Source: Watersipora subatra (taxonomy: Eukaryota > Bryozoa > Gymnolaemata > Cheilostomatida > Watersiporidae). From it: a DNA stretch of 64,000 bases. This document shows positions 13,991 to 27,700 of the stretch, in pieces. Positions within the stretch are counted from its first letter, which is position 1. Each line of letters begins with the position of its first letter. The notes under the pieces are model-generated. The model was not told the DNA's origin and ran no database searches. It saw nothing but the letters and a program-made list of their open reading frames with translations. The stretch lies in contig NC_088708.1 of the NCBI RefSeq assembly GCF_963576615.1, positions 27,535,191 to 27,599,190 on the forward strand, written 5' to 3'. The position numbers and the translations under genes were made by a program.

Positions 13991-14680
13991 GTAAATATTA
14001 GTATTAGCATCTCGTTAGGCATTGATTGTAAAAATGAAGGCAACAGAAGACATCAGTTTTTTATCTTTACTGTATTTGCTGCAAGCACACACTTTTTTAA
14101 CAACTAACTTTATATTACTACCAAGTCTCAACTGTAGCACATTTTGAAACAACGACAGTATGTAGCTACCTAAGGAACAACCATTTAATTGTGTATCTCA
14201 AATTTTATTTGAACTTGTTACTACAATGGTGCGCTGTCAGTAGCACCGCCAGGCCTAGGCTGTATCTCATCTGTTTGGTTCACAAAAAGTGTAGGAGAGG
14301 AGGCAAGGTAAAGCAAGTTTTTGTAGTCTTCTGCAATGCAGGGCAGTTATATTTTTGGACTAGACAGCCTGCCTGTGATCAGTAGTCCTCAGTAGTCAGA
14401 GTCGCTTACTGCTTGCAATTTGTCTTAAAAAATTAATTGAAATGCACTGCATATTCATATTGCTTCAAGACCTCAGTGGGTCATCATGTATTCATAACTG
14501 AGTTTTTGTATTCATCATTTCATCTTCTATATAGACCTACCTACAGGCCTCCCGTGCCTGTAGTCGGCAATCATGTCGGTAGGTTATCGAAGCCTCGATA
14601 GCTGAATGACATGATCGCTGACGACAGTCAACTTCTACGAGGAGCCTGAGGGCCTACCAAATATATATTTTTAATTGCAG

Positions 14681-17295
14681 TGCATTTAAGCATTATGCCG
14701 CTCCTTCTTGCCTCATTGTTAGACGAGTTTGAGCAAGCTATCAAAGCCCATGAAATCGAATATGGCAACAAGTTTTGCACAAACCATGAGGACGGCATAT
14801 TCAACAAGCATGAAAGACTTTTTGAAGGTAATCTCATATCCTTAAAGCACTTTTTCTTCACTGCCTAATTTGTGATCTTGCGTTAAAAATGAACATTTTA
14901 TACCTCGGATATTTTAGTGTAACCTTGATGTTGAAGTGTAACCTTGATTGTAAAATGTAGGCCTATGCTTGGTTGTTGTGCAATAGAAGTACATGTCAAT
15001 AGTAGCTTATATGTTTTTATGCTGCAGTTTGATGAAGCCCTTTTTGGTTTATTTTTGTACCATGTGATCTATGACGTCACAGGCCCTACTTGAAGCAGAG
15101 TTGACACAATTTTCATCAGTTCACTAGCAACTCACACTGGATACACACCATCTAAGTCTCAGCAATAAAGGATTACTCTCTATAGACACTCAACTCTTAA
15201 GCTTAATTTGACGAAGTGGATATTCGGGTATATACAGACATGCAGTGGATTACGATCAAGCTTATAGTGCAGCCTTGATTAGAAGATATACATGGACTTC
15301 AGTGTACAAGCATTGGCATGCAATTGAGATGACATTAAAAATCATTGTATATATTAATAACTACAATCAAGCAAGCAATAAATGTATCAAGCATCATATA
15401 CATGCAGCAGTTAGTTCCCAATTGAGTGTTAGCAATCAAGTAAGGCTAAAAACCTACAACGTCTTCAGCTAATGAATCTAAAAAATCTGTACCATGTTTC
15501 TTAATTTTAAAATTTTATCTGCTCTAATTTAGCAAGGTGAAGATATTTGGAGAGGTAAGAACGTCATCCATGACAGTCAAAGCTATTTATGTATGTATGG
15601 CGAAGAAAAAGAGTATGGCGAAGAAAAAGAGTATGGCTGCATGTACGGCCCTGAAAGACAGCAAACCCAGAAGGAAAAGTACAAAGAACAGCGGAGGGTA
15701 AGTTACCGGTACACCAAGAATATTTTACTCAGCCTATTATAAGGGATATTTTTGGACAGCAAAACTCGGTCATTGTATGTCCAATATATTTAGACAGGGC
15801 TATCCTTCCATGTCTTTGCAAATGCACAGATAGTATAGTATGGATTTTACATAGAGATGATGAATAATATTTATTACTTTTATGGATTTTAAATTGTTTT
15901 ATTTCTGAAATAGCTATCTTGTAACAAAAGCATGCGTGCACATTTATATTCTTGTAAGCCAAAATCAGAGAATGCAGTAAATCTAAGTCTACACTACTGT
16001 GAGGGTTGCGACATGTCTAAGCTGTATTCGATACTTTGCTTTCGGTCTCACAGTACATCAAAGTTCAAAAACATTTTCTCTTCTTTTATTTCATCTACAC
16101 TCTCATAGAAATTTGGTAGAATTGCAAAGAAACACGGACTTGATTGGAATGCTCAGATACCATATCCTTGACCCAATAGCCAGTGAAGTTTACGGCAATC
16201 TGTCTCATTTTTCTTGAGAATTTCTCATCCCGAGGCCTCACACATGCGCCAGATAGTATTATATCGCAGTTCACACCTTTGGTTAAACTTGGACGTAATA
16301 TTTTATTTTACATTGAATATTTCACACCTAAAATTTGCAAAAACAATCATTAAAAGCAAGATAAAATGAATGCTTATTTTGGAGCTCTGGCAACAAGGCC
16401 TTTGTTTGGACTCTTTTGCCAATTTGAATTTAGTTAGATTGTGCCTACAAATATAAATATGCTATACATGTGCATAAATTCATATATGTTGTCACATGGT
16501 GTCGATATACATAATTTACGTATTGTTTATATTTTTAGTCACAGAATCCAACAAAGAGACCGCATCCTCAAGACAATACATCTGATAGTAACACGGAGGT
16601 ACTCACTCACATAACCAGCAATAAAATTTTAGGCAAATCGTGCAATATTAATTATGGTTAAATGTGGAATTTCATTGGTAGGCGAATCTTCAAGCCATTT
16701 ATAGCCCTAGATTAGTAGCTAGAAAAACGTGAAGTTATAGTAGGATAATGCAGAAGAACCCCTTGTGTAGGCAGGATTAGGTTTCAGAAACAAATTATTT
16801 GCTGCCAACTGCGATATTTGTTAAGTTGCCTGTTCACACCCAGCCAAACGTTCAATGCCTCGAGCATTCTGATTTATAGCTCAAGATAAGGAGGAAACGC
16901 AGTGCTTGCTCAGGATGGGTAGGAGTAAGAGCAGAGGCTATGTGAGCTTCCATAGATGTGGGGAGCATCTACGAAACGCCACAAATGACAGCATTATAGA
17001 TGTAACTCAGACACCTGATGTTACTTTCATACCTAACAGTCCGGTGAGTGGTAATATTCAGTAACTCAGTTTTAAAATTAGAACCCTGTTGCATGATGCT
17101 TTTGTGTCACTTTAGTGTAAGTGCTCAGTGTCTGAATTGGAGAAAGTTGTGCAGCGATGCTCCCAAGTCTTTGATTCCAGATTTGTAAAGCATATCAAAT
17201 CGCTGGCATGCGTTTTGCTCCAAATCAAATCACTTAGAAGGGTGACTGCTCAGCTTTCAAATAAAATGAAATTAAAACCATCATCCACTATGTAA
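14681..17295 (+). CDS. Unrecognised multi-exon gene (5' end not located)
   Basis: Five plus-strand exons can be chained: 14681-14827, 15537-15697, 16539-16598, 16891-17043 and 17116-17295 (TAA stop). Every junction is GT/AG and the phases agree (2-in/1-out, 2-in/0, 0/0, 0/0, 0/stop), giving about 233 residues. Exon 2 could instead start at 15533, and exon 4 at 16880 or 16886. Exon 1 has an acidic helical segment (SLLDEFEQAIKAHEIEYG). Exon 2 has an exact tandem EEKEYG duplication (18-bp repeat) and a charged tail. Exons 3-4 are polar and low in complexity. The last exon has a paired-cysteine start (CKCS) and a basic end. I recognise no domain. A first exon is expected upstream, since exon 1 begins with two bases of a codon. 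The gene lies between the two arms of an inverted repeat and may be a host gene or transposon cargo. Confidence 0.6.
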
Positions 17296-17310
17296 TTGAT
17301 GGTTTTAATT
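17270..17310 (+). other. Hairpin around the stop codon
   Basis: A perfect 14-bp stem (AATTAAAACCATCA at 17270-17283 with its inverse at 17297-17310) encloses a 13-nt loop that contains the TAA stop of the unrecognised gene. Confidence 0.75.
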
Positions 17311-17951
17311 TGATTTAATTTACAAACTGGGTAATCCATTTTTATGGTGCTTTGATGCCAATCTCATGATTGGTGATTTGATGTAATGTGCAAATCTCTA
17401 ATCAGGATTTGGGAGCATCTCTGGAGTTGTTATCAACTCTTTGAGAAATTGATAACAAGGTGCCACAACACCATCCGATTCATAGACTGAGTACTTGGAC
17501 TAATTTCGCTGTTGTCTTGTACAAGTCAACTCTATGGGCTAAGTCGGTTGAGCAATGTAGGATTGGAGAAGATATATGAAGCCAGGAAATAATTGTGAAA
17601 TAAAACTACTGTAAAAACAGTAATAAAGTCAGGAACTAGCAAAAGCAGATTTGTCCGGTTCTTTGAGATCGCCAAATTACCTTCCAGCTAATCACAATGT
17701 CCAATGTAACTTTCCAATCTACTTCATTAAATTAACAAATAGTATTCTTGTCAAAGTCAAAAATTGTCGCAAATAATGCCACTTGAATACTGCATTCACA
17801 GTACTTAACAAGTTCAAGGAGATGTAAATACACATGCTATGATTGTTTTTATTTTAGATCAAGGATCTCCAAGAGGAGTTTGCAGGGAGTAAGAAATGAC
17901 AGAGCAAAAATGCTTCCTGAGGCTTTCTAATACAAGCAATATCTAGATAGG

Positions 17952-18078
17952 CATAGAGCAAGTTTGTTCCCCATAGCTGTGGGTGAACTGGCAATGAAGG
18001 GAAGTCACGCCAGATGGCATCTGGCGTGCCCTCTACCTCATTGCCAATTCATCTGCAGCTATAGAGAACAAACTTGTT
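17952..18078. mobile_element. Fold-back MITE with 9-bp duplication
   Basis: A 127-bp near-palindrome whose centre is GCCAGATGGCATCTGGC. It is flanked by exact 9-bp direct repeats CTAGATAGG at 17943-17951 and 18079-18087. A 9-bp duplication around a long palindrome is typical of MULE-type elements. Confidence 0.75.
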
Positions 18079-18386
18079 CTAGATAGGAATACTTTTATAT
18101 GCAAAATCTCGAACTGTTTCAGCTTGTACTGTGCTCAATTTTGAGTGAATATATTGATCAAATTAAAACATACCTACATACATAAAACATTCAGGATTTT
18201 CAACACTGATTTTTTTTTAAATAAACCAGACTTATATTCACTTATTTTCACATATCTACATGTAGTATATGTAGCCCTTTTCTACTCTGTTATTCTGTTC
18301 TCATTTGTGCTTGTTAAAGGCCTTTTATGGCTTTGGTGCTGATGTGGTAGTAATTAAGTTATGTGCAACATTTTCTTTTTATATCA

Positions 18387-18392
18387 AATAAA
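18387..18392 (+). terminator. Possible poly(A) signal for the unrecognised gene
   Basis: AATAAA lies about 1.1 kb past the stop codon of the gene ending at 17295. Position and motif are the only support. The 3' UTR would include the fold-back element. Confidence 0.3.
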
Positions 18393-18949
18393 GTAAAATT
18401 ATTAAACTTTACGATTTATCATGATAGATTCGTCCGATAACTAAAACAACCTACTTCCCATCATTGTTCCAGTGGTCCATCACCAGACATTTTGTCATTG
18501 CGCATCGGCTTTTCAAACAATGTATGTTGTACAACATCAGCAATGCCAATAGACATACATCATGCTGAAGGTTTTGTGTGTGCTGCCCTCTGATTTTCCA
18601 GAATTGGCTACATTGTGCTTGTGGAGGTAACGGGAAAGCTGCTAACAATGATGCACAACAATTGCCACATGCATTATTTATATTGGAGCAAGAAAATACA
18701 TCATCATGCCAACAAAAAGAAAATATTTTTTGCTCAACAAATCAAGAAAATTTTTTTGGTCACACAATGCTGTACATAAATAATAAATATATAAGCAAAT
18801 TGACAAATGAATACCTACAGAGTGCGGTCATGTTCAAAATCTAAACAAAGTTAGTTGTTGGAGAAGTCGGTGTTTGTAGTAAAGATAAGATAGACTAATG
18901 TCTTCTGTTGCCTTTTCACAATCTTTGTCTTACGATACGCTAACATAAA

Positions 18950-19605
18950 TAGTTACACTAAAATGAAATAGAATCTTCTTTAGCTCTCAGAATGGTAGCA
19001 AAGTAGACAATTGTTTCAATGTGCATTTTATTTGGTTAGAACATAATCACAAATATTCAATAACTTATATAATACCACGTTACATACATGTAAGTGCAAT
19101 CATATTACAACGTATGTAAGACATTTTTCATACACACTGTATAAACGAATACAGAATAATTAATGATGTATTTTTGAGAAGATTTTTTTCCGTTTCGTGA
19201 GCACGTTACTATTTCGTCTTAACACGACAAAACTACGATAAACAACTATGTGAATACGTTATGCTAGTTTGATGAAAGATCTCATATTTTTAATTAAAGA
19301 TTTGTCTAAAACGATGTTTATGCTTTATTTTGTTACAAAAAAATAATAAGATTACAGACTCAATTTCTAACCGACTAAACATTGGCACTTGCTTAAAACC
19401 TCGTCGCTTAGTGCCGGCAAAACATTTGCATTTCCGGATTAAGCTCCACCTCTACAAAACGACCCAGAAACTGACCAGGTTTTGAGCCACTGCAATTATA
19501 CCTGACCATTAATTTTACCTGTATACCTTTTTGTATACGATTTCCAAGTCCATTTCTACAAACATTTTCGAAACGAGCAGACAACTCTATTCTAGAAGCG
19601 AACAT
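18950..19605 (-). repeat. Right arm of the inverted repeat, with a 65-codon frame
   Basis: Inverse copy of 13471-13990, spanning 18950-19517. On the minus strand a 65-codon frame (19605 to 19408) starts MFASRIELSARFEN, outside the repeated part, and continues into the shared VRYNCSGSKPGQFLGRFV segment. A weak likeness to the start of CZIB/C1orf123 proteins and to their C-x-G-x-x-P-x-x-F stretch is visible, but the zinc-binding CxxC core is missing. I treat the identity as unresolved. It may be a pseudogene, a gene-end duplication or mobile DNA. Confidence 0.55.
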
Positions 19606-20792
19606 TTCAGTTCAGCTTTTTTTGACAACAAATTGATGTTGATGGCAAATAAGCGATTGTATGATGTGTGCGTAAGTAAACGTGAATGAAATTATCTACC
19701 ATTTTGTATTTTATGAACACAATTAGTTACCTGTTTCGACCAAGCCATTAAACTTAAGATCGTAATTATATACTTTTCATGAGAGGTCATAAACGGCTAG
19801 AGGGCAAAGCCACACAAGATCTGCTATCCTTTTTAAACATTAGCTGGGCTAAAAGAAGCCATATAAAACATGTTCGCACTTTGTTTTTTTAGTGTTTAGT
19901 GGTGTTTAGTATCAGTGACGCTCATTATGAACTGCGTCTACTAGCTCAACTAGTATGCTCACTACTATACATACCATGTTTGTAACATTGAGAGGTTGCT
20001 GAGATACATTGACAGATGCCGTTAACACTGCATTTTGTTACAAAATCAGGAGATAATAGCAAAAAATTCAATTGAATAAACCCAGAATAGTATAGTTGAA
20101 CTAGATAAACGCGTCAGATAATTTCACTGTTTTAGCCTGTCAAGCACTGAGTTATAAATGATTTGTTCAGAAAAAGGTTTGTGACATAATGGTGCAGCTA
20201 AATCTAACACAGTTGTTGATACATGTGTACAACTCATCACTTATGGTTAGCTTCTTCAGTAATTTAGCTCCTATGGATATTATCCAGCAGCATTACACCA
20301 ACCGACAAGGATGCACATGAAGAGCCAGGAGAGATACAAGCAATCAACGTTATCAATTTATAAGGCTGTGTTGCTAGCAACAATCATTTAGTAGCAATCA
20401 GGAAAAATAGTGCACTAACCATAATTATTGTATTGACTATGTCATCATCATCCTAATTAAGGTTCAATTGCCAGCAACAAACCAACTCTTAAAATAGAGC
20501 TTTATGATACATGATATAAGTTAGAGCTTGTATAAAGATAGTGAAGATGAAACAATTGCCGTGCGTCAACAGCACAAGGCTAGTGGCTTAAAATGCTGCT
20601 AGTAATTTTCAATAGTTTAGGGCAGCACATGTCAGCGAATGGCTGGGACTGACAAATACAAGAGGTGTGTAGGGTATCCACAGTCAACCACTTGTGAATG
20701 CCATGCATATGAATGATATGGGGCTGAAATAACTTCCGAAAGAAGTCTTTGCTAGTACCACCAGTGAATGAAATTATACGAGGATATGTCTA

Positions 20793-23700
20793 TCAGGCAG
20801 CCGTGTCAGTGCCACCCAACACCTCCCGCCTGGCTTGTCGTATTCTATCCAATCTGTTTTGTAGGTGACTCTTCTGTGTTTCTAATTCCTCAATTTGCTG
20901 TTGTGACTCACGAAGCTATAAAAAGAACAAATCAGACTTACAGTACGTACACAAATACATGTACAGCGCGTGTCAAAACATATGCGTGTACTTGAGAAGC
21001 AATCGGTAACAGCAGACCTGAAAGGATATATCATAGCTAATGACCTAAACACTCAACCCTCTGAGAACGGAGACGAGATGTTTTGCTACAGATACAATTG
21101 CACAAGACTGATCCCACCTAACCAATCCTCAACCTCCTAATGTGTAATTGGCACTGACATAAGGTTTGTAGAATTTGTTATAGATGGCCAAAAAAGTCAT
21201 CGTTCTAAAAACAAGCTACATGTTGAAATAAATATGCAGCAAAAGACAAAAGGCCATCATTGGTTGTAACAAATTGGGGAATGAAGCAGCCCAACGGTAA
21301 ATCATCATGCTAAGCTTTGCTGTCAGCTTTTGAAGGGGATGGACTGGTGTGTGTTCACCTAACTCATATACTCATATTTGCTTTGAGGGTTACAAATACA
21401 CAGGAACAAGGCAGCCATAAAGGTGGTGTGACAATGGTCAAATCTCCTTGTTTTGAATCAACAGGACAGATAAAACTTAGGTAAAAAAGAGGGATTTACT
21501 CCTGGAGTCATTCACAATCATTCCATATGCTTACGAATGAGTTCGTAGAGCAGGTCAATGACAAATGTAAACCATTGTCTTTACAGCAGATTATACACAC
21601 AAATAATTAAAATACTTTACGGTATCTTATCACCTCACTCTCTTTTATCTGAAGGGTTTGTAGAACATTTTTAAAGATTAGCTAGTATTCGTGACAAAAG
21701 CGAATCTTACCGCCAATATATTCGCTGGTGCATTGGTAGTGAACCGAATTTCTCTAGTACTGAATGCTAAGGAATGAACTCTGCTACGTGTCATTATTAT
21801 GAGTAGTATGTCATTACTAATGCTACAGTTCAAAATATAACAAAGCTAACTATTATTTGGTTTCTAGCTTTTATCTAATAAACTTGCTTCCATGGTACCA
21901 AAATAATAGGCCTACATGCAAACCATCATGTTTTGCTGCAATATACAATCTGACCTCAGTTTTCTACTACAATCTATTCTAGAAGACTGTTCGAATAGTG
22001 ATTATTTTTCAATTCAGAAGGAATCTTTTCAATCACAAATGATGTGAGCAATTTAATCTGTTCCTCCAAAACTAGAAAACATTTTTAAGCCTTGTTACAT
22101 TACCCTATACCATAAACTGTATATTAAGGAAACAGGTGATATATAAAGTACACCGAGTGTGTTATAAATACGGAAGAACATATTGCAGTATCCGGAGCAA
22201 CTCATACACCAGCTTTGTTTAATCGGATTTGTGTGTCTAATAAAAAACTTTACGTTTTATTCTAATACATCAAAATTTAATTACGCATCAACACATTACA
22301 CAAAATACAGTTGGTATTTCGTAAAGCACCGCAAATACATATGTGTATATCAGTTAAATACTAAATGAGTGAGAATTAATGTACAACTGAGTCACATCAT
22401 GAGGGTTTCTTAGCTCATTTCATTCGTGTTCAAGTGCCAAATTTTTATTTGACATCTGAACAGAGACATCTAAAATTTTTCATTTGGAAACCGATTATTT
22501 GAGATATAAAATGCTTGGACACGGAGGTTGAACTGTAAATATGAACATTCTATATACTTTTATAGGGAGTATTGCGGGCAGCAGTAAAAATACAGACTCA
22601 GCAGTAAACACACCATTTATAAAAGATGAAGGAAATTTATAGCAAAAAAAGTAACATTTTGCTTAGGCTATAGGGAAAGCTAAATTTACAGTAAAAAAAT
22701 TTAGCTTTGCCAAACTTTTGTGACGACAAAATTTAGGCAAACCTAAATCTTGTTGTCACATACCGCAATGCAAAAAAGTTATTATTGTGCAAACTCTGTA
22801 AATTCTCGTGTCACACCACCTTTAATCAAACATTGTAAATCATAACATGATCACACCATGGGCTTGACTTGAGATTTCCGCCTGATCAGTTTCACAAGTA
22901 ACGTCGCCTTGTAATTACTGAGTGAAAATTTCAATTAATTTACATGACATACAAACTGTCAAGCCAACTTACATAGCATCTGTGAAGACATATACAAGAG
23001 TTATATATATAGATAAAAATACCTCTCGTTGCATCTTCCTTTTTTCTACTTTTAACTCATCCTCGGCTTTCTCCGAGTCCTCAGCCATGTCTTTGTATCT
23101 CTTGACTTGGCCCTCTAACCTTGATACCTGTGCAGCAATAGATTAATTCAACAGACAACTCCAAATCATCACGCTGTTTTTTAACCACAGCTCGATCTTT
23201 CAGGGAAAATGTAAATAAAACTGTTGAAAGCTTAGGAATGAAGAATAACCAGAGTGTCACGTAATCTGGAGAAATACCCAAACTGATAGTTGAAGTGTGT
23301 GCACGCGCGTATTTATCTATGCACTATATCTATATATATAATTATATATAAATATATGCATTATATATATAATGTGTATAATTATATATAATTATCATGT
23401 ACAGCACACACAGCTGACAACTAGAAAGACTACAAAGCAATAGATACCTTATCACACGGACAACCAGTCACGCAAACAGCCAATCGGGAATCATATAGTC
23501 CTGAACAGTATTAAGCATACTTACGCTGCTTTCTAAAGCCGTTATGTCAAGTTCAGCTTTCTGCACCTTTAGTTTATATTCACTGATTTGTCTGGTCGAC
23601 TCTCGCTGCAGTTCTACAACCTGCGGACTGTTTGATAGATCTAAGCCATTCACCTGGCCATCTGATGATCGCTTCTGCGGCCGCTTGGAGGCCTGTTCTC

Positions 23701-24666
23701 GTTCGCTGTCAAGATCCTCTCGAACTGTATTCAGCTACATTAGAATGGGCAGGAGAATTGAATTAACCAATAGCTTCACAAACCTATCTTTCGGAAACTG
23801 CTAGAGCAATTAACATTCTGACACAAGGAACGAAGAACACACAAATGTGGACAGCTGCCACAAATAGAAACAAAGAGAGTAACTGACAAACATACTTATA
23901 TTCATCCATACACACACATGTTCATCTATATATACATAGTATATACACATATGTTCATATACACTTGTGTGTGTGTGGGCGCGTGCGTATTTATATATGC
24001 ATTATATCTATATATATATAATTATCTATAAATATACGCATTATATATATATAATGTGTATAATTATATATAATTATCATAAATGTATATTATATAAATA
24101 TTACATACATAAATTATACAAAAAATATATTTATATTATATGAATATTTATATAATATATATATTTATATAATATATATATAATATATATATTTATTATT
24201 ATTTATTTTTATTTATTATTTATATATATACTAATATGTTCATAAATGTGATGCTCCGAATAACATGTCTGTGGTCTACATGTACATATAATAATACATA
24301 CTCACTTATTTAAACTCATACATAGGTAATACATACCTCTCGCTTGAGCTTTGAATTCTCATTCAAAACCGACTTCACTTTATCTTCTGAAAAAGCAAAC
24401 AGAACTGTCTCTCGCAGTTTTATCGTACAAAAAGCAAAAAAGAACAGGAGAAAAATCAACTAAAATCATTTTGCGGTGAGATTAAATGAGAGGATGAGGT
24501 TGTTGGGGTTATCGAGGCAACTTACCAGTCATACTCTTCCTCCCCAAAGTGCTAATAACAAATATATCAGTGTCCCCCAAATCTCTTTTACTCAACTATT
24601 TTAATTTTGAAAAGAAAAGTGAATAGAGTGAAATGCAGCAAAGCTCATAGCAAACATTAACTGCTA

Positions 24667-24726
<60 letters not shown>

Positions 24727-27700
24727 GAAGCAACAGAGTTTGAAATGAAAAAAAGTTTGGAAACGTTACATAAACGTAAGTGATATAGCAACAAAAGTGC
24801 TTCATAATGTAAAAAGATTCCTCATTCAACACAAGCTGGATGTGTTCAAGTTATCTTAATAAGACATAATCATATGTTTTAAAATTCTGGGAGTTACACT
24901 TTCTATCTGCATTATACACCGCGCGGACTAGCTATTCAGCTAGCAGTAGTATATTTATAGCATCCATACACCAATGTTTCAACCTAACAGTTTAGTATTG
25001 TACATGTGATTTCTAAGACTAAATGTATTTACGAGTCTCTAAAATCGTCAGATGCAATGCACTAGGCTGCCTAAATCAGCAGTGTTTAACCACAGGTGAT
25101 TGACCAAGATGACATAATGCTTTGGTGAATACAATAAAGAAATTGCTTTGTGAATAACATTTATACTAATGACAATAATAGTTATTGAACTCAAGTTCCT
25201 GTCAGTGTTGTCATATTGTTAATGTAAGTATAATCGTGTCAACTAGTGATATAACAGTCTTCAGCCAGTCTTCTTTATAGCTTTGACTTTCAACACTTCT
25301 TGCTAGTTCACAAGTCTTACAATGTACCATTAAGTATATCCAAGAACTGAGCTGTAAAAATAGTTCTACGTAAACTGTCTTCTCATAATTCTGAGGTATT
25401 ATATAGGAAAAATTGCATCTTCATGCACTTTGTTCACTAGGTATGGAAAACGTGTCTCCCAAGTATTATGTAGCCATCGCACATTCTATCATACAGAGAA
25501 GAAAATGGCATGTTTTCAACAAGCTCTGGCAATTTTTTATTTGGCACATAGTGAAGCTAATGAGCTGTAAACAGACTCATTCTAATGAAGCACACACAAA
25601 TAATTAATTAGCGTTGCTTAGGTGCTTGAAAGGGAAAGGTTAATTTTAAACGGGAGTCATCCAAATGATTGGAGTTATCGCAACTACAACAACTTTTCTA
25701 ATTGTTGAGAGAGACGATAGAACCCTGAGATGGTTGGTAGTCTACACGATTGTTAGCAGGCATTAAACATCAAATGGCAAGGTAACATAATTGGTTGCAA
25801 AATTTCATGAGAATGTTATACATTTTTTTAATGCGCAGGACTGTCCATAGTAAGACATAATGCCTATAGATTATATAAAATGTATGTACATGTATTAGTT
25901 AGTTGCTATTGAAATATTCCATGTCTCTAGTTCAACTTTTCACTAAAGTTTTTTAAATAAATTCCAACAAATTTATTTCACAACAACCCTCTTTGTGTTT
26001 TTTTGTTAAGAAACCACAAATCCAAGCCGGTCCTGTAACACTGACATGTAAAAATAACATTATGACTGTTCAAGAGACAATAAGCTCAGACTATCCGTTA
26101 TCCAGTAGACCATAATAAATATGAGTACCTGTCACTATATATAGCTTATTTGTTTGACCTAAAAACCAGTGAGTTTATTAGATGACTAACGGGAGTTACC
26201 CGATCGTTTAATGACACGTTAGTCAGCTTATCAGAGACTAACCTCATCATGTACTGAAAGGACTTGCTAACAGAGTCGTATAATAGTAATATAATATTAC
26301 CGATAGAGCCAGGTGTATACGTGTCTAGAATATCCATGATATCTTGTGATACTAATGCTGCTCTTATTGGGCTATAAACAGGCTCATCAGAGTCTCCGTT
26401 ACTCAAGCCATTCTCTTGTGAACTGGGAGTTTGCTCCTCCGCTCCTACATATATTAGCTTATGCTCCTACAATACATCAAATACACAACATGTCCTCAGC
26501 CGAAATAGCTACCAGAAACAATATACATGTACGGCCACCAGGTCATTTCTAATTCCAAAGCGCTATGACTGATATTACGAAACTAGAATATTTAAAGAGA
26601 ATCTTTTGCAAAGCATGAAATTTTGAACTAACAATACATGAATTTATATTTACTTATGCTCAAGCTAAATTGCCTATTGAGTCTACTGCCTTTCTAGTAT
26701 CATAAACCCTCGCCATACAATATTAATTCCTTCCGGTGTTGGCATCATAAGGCGAAAATGCCGTATAGATTGGTATAAAAACCTATAGCTTTTATCTAAT
26801 GCAGACACACCTGGTACGAACATCAAAGTCTTATATACATGTACATATACTCTATATATTAAATATTAGTAACAAATAGTATGTTAGTTACTATAATATA
26901 CTATAGTAACTATAGTTACTTACAGTAACTTATGTAATGTACTTCGTGTATTTAGGGGCTATGATCGCAATAAAATGTAGCATTGCAATGTACTGTGTGC
27001 AGTACGTACCGTAGAGATTTCTTACCGTAACGACAGAAGTATAACATGAACAAAGAATTCAACTTAAATGAATTAAATCTAAATTTTAGTATGTATTTTT
27101 TTAAACTGAACATCAATTTTGTCATTGCCTAAAATTTTATTACTCATCTGTTTCCGGTTTCGTTCTCACTATAACTTGAAACGCTGCACTGAGAGACAGC
27201 AATTTCGTCAGGGAGATTTTCGCCTTACGATGCCAACACCGGAACGAATTAATATCGTATGGCAAAGGTTTGTTATACTAAGAAGGCAATAGACTCTTCA
27301 TCATCAAAACTTAGCAAGCAAGCATCATATATCCCTTTCAGGCATTGTGGGAGAGATGTAGGCAAATAGCATATCGACATCATTATTCCGACGAAATCAA
27401 CACACAAACTGCTAAATTTGAATTTCGAGAGAAATGTTTGTTGATGTCATATGACAAAAAAATGTCATATGGCAGGGGCAAAAAAACATTGTTTTCCACA
27501 TCGTAAGGCGAAAAAAACCATATAACAGGGTAATCCTTACCCAAGGGGGCACAGTATAGCAATCAGAAAGTTCCTCTAACATTTTTTTACACAACAAGTA
27601 TTGTTTTCATGATAGCGTAATCAGTTACCTAACTTCTCTGACCGAGAAAACATTTTCAAGGACAATATTCCCTGTAAGAGAAGACTAATGCACAATATAA

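Noticed and set aside
17858-17899. Exon-like segment after a pyrimidine tract (IKDLQEEFAGSKK, then TGA)
   Set aside because: It could be an alternative last exon, but no upstream donor was found that would skip the stop at 17293-17295.
18578-18844. 88-codon plus-strand frame after the unrecognised gene
   Set aside because: No splice context or known motif; compatible with chance in this sequence.
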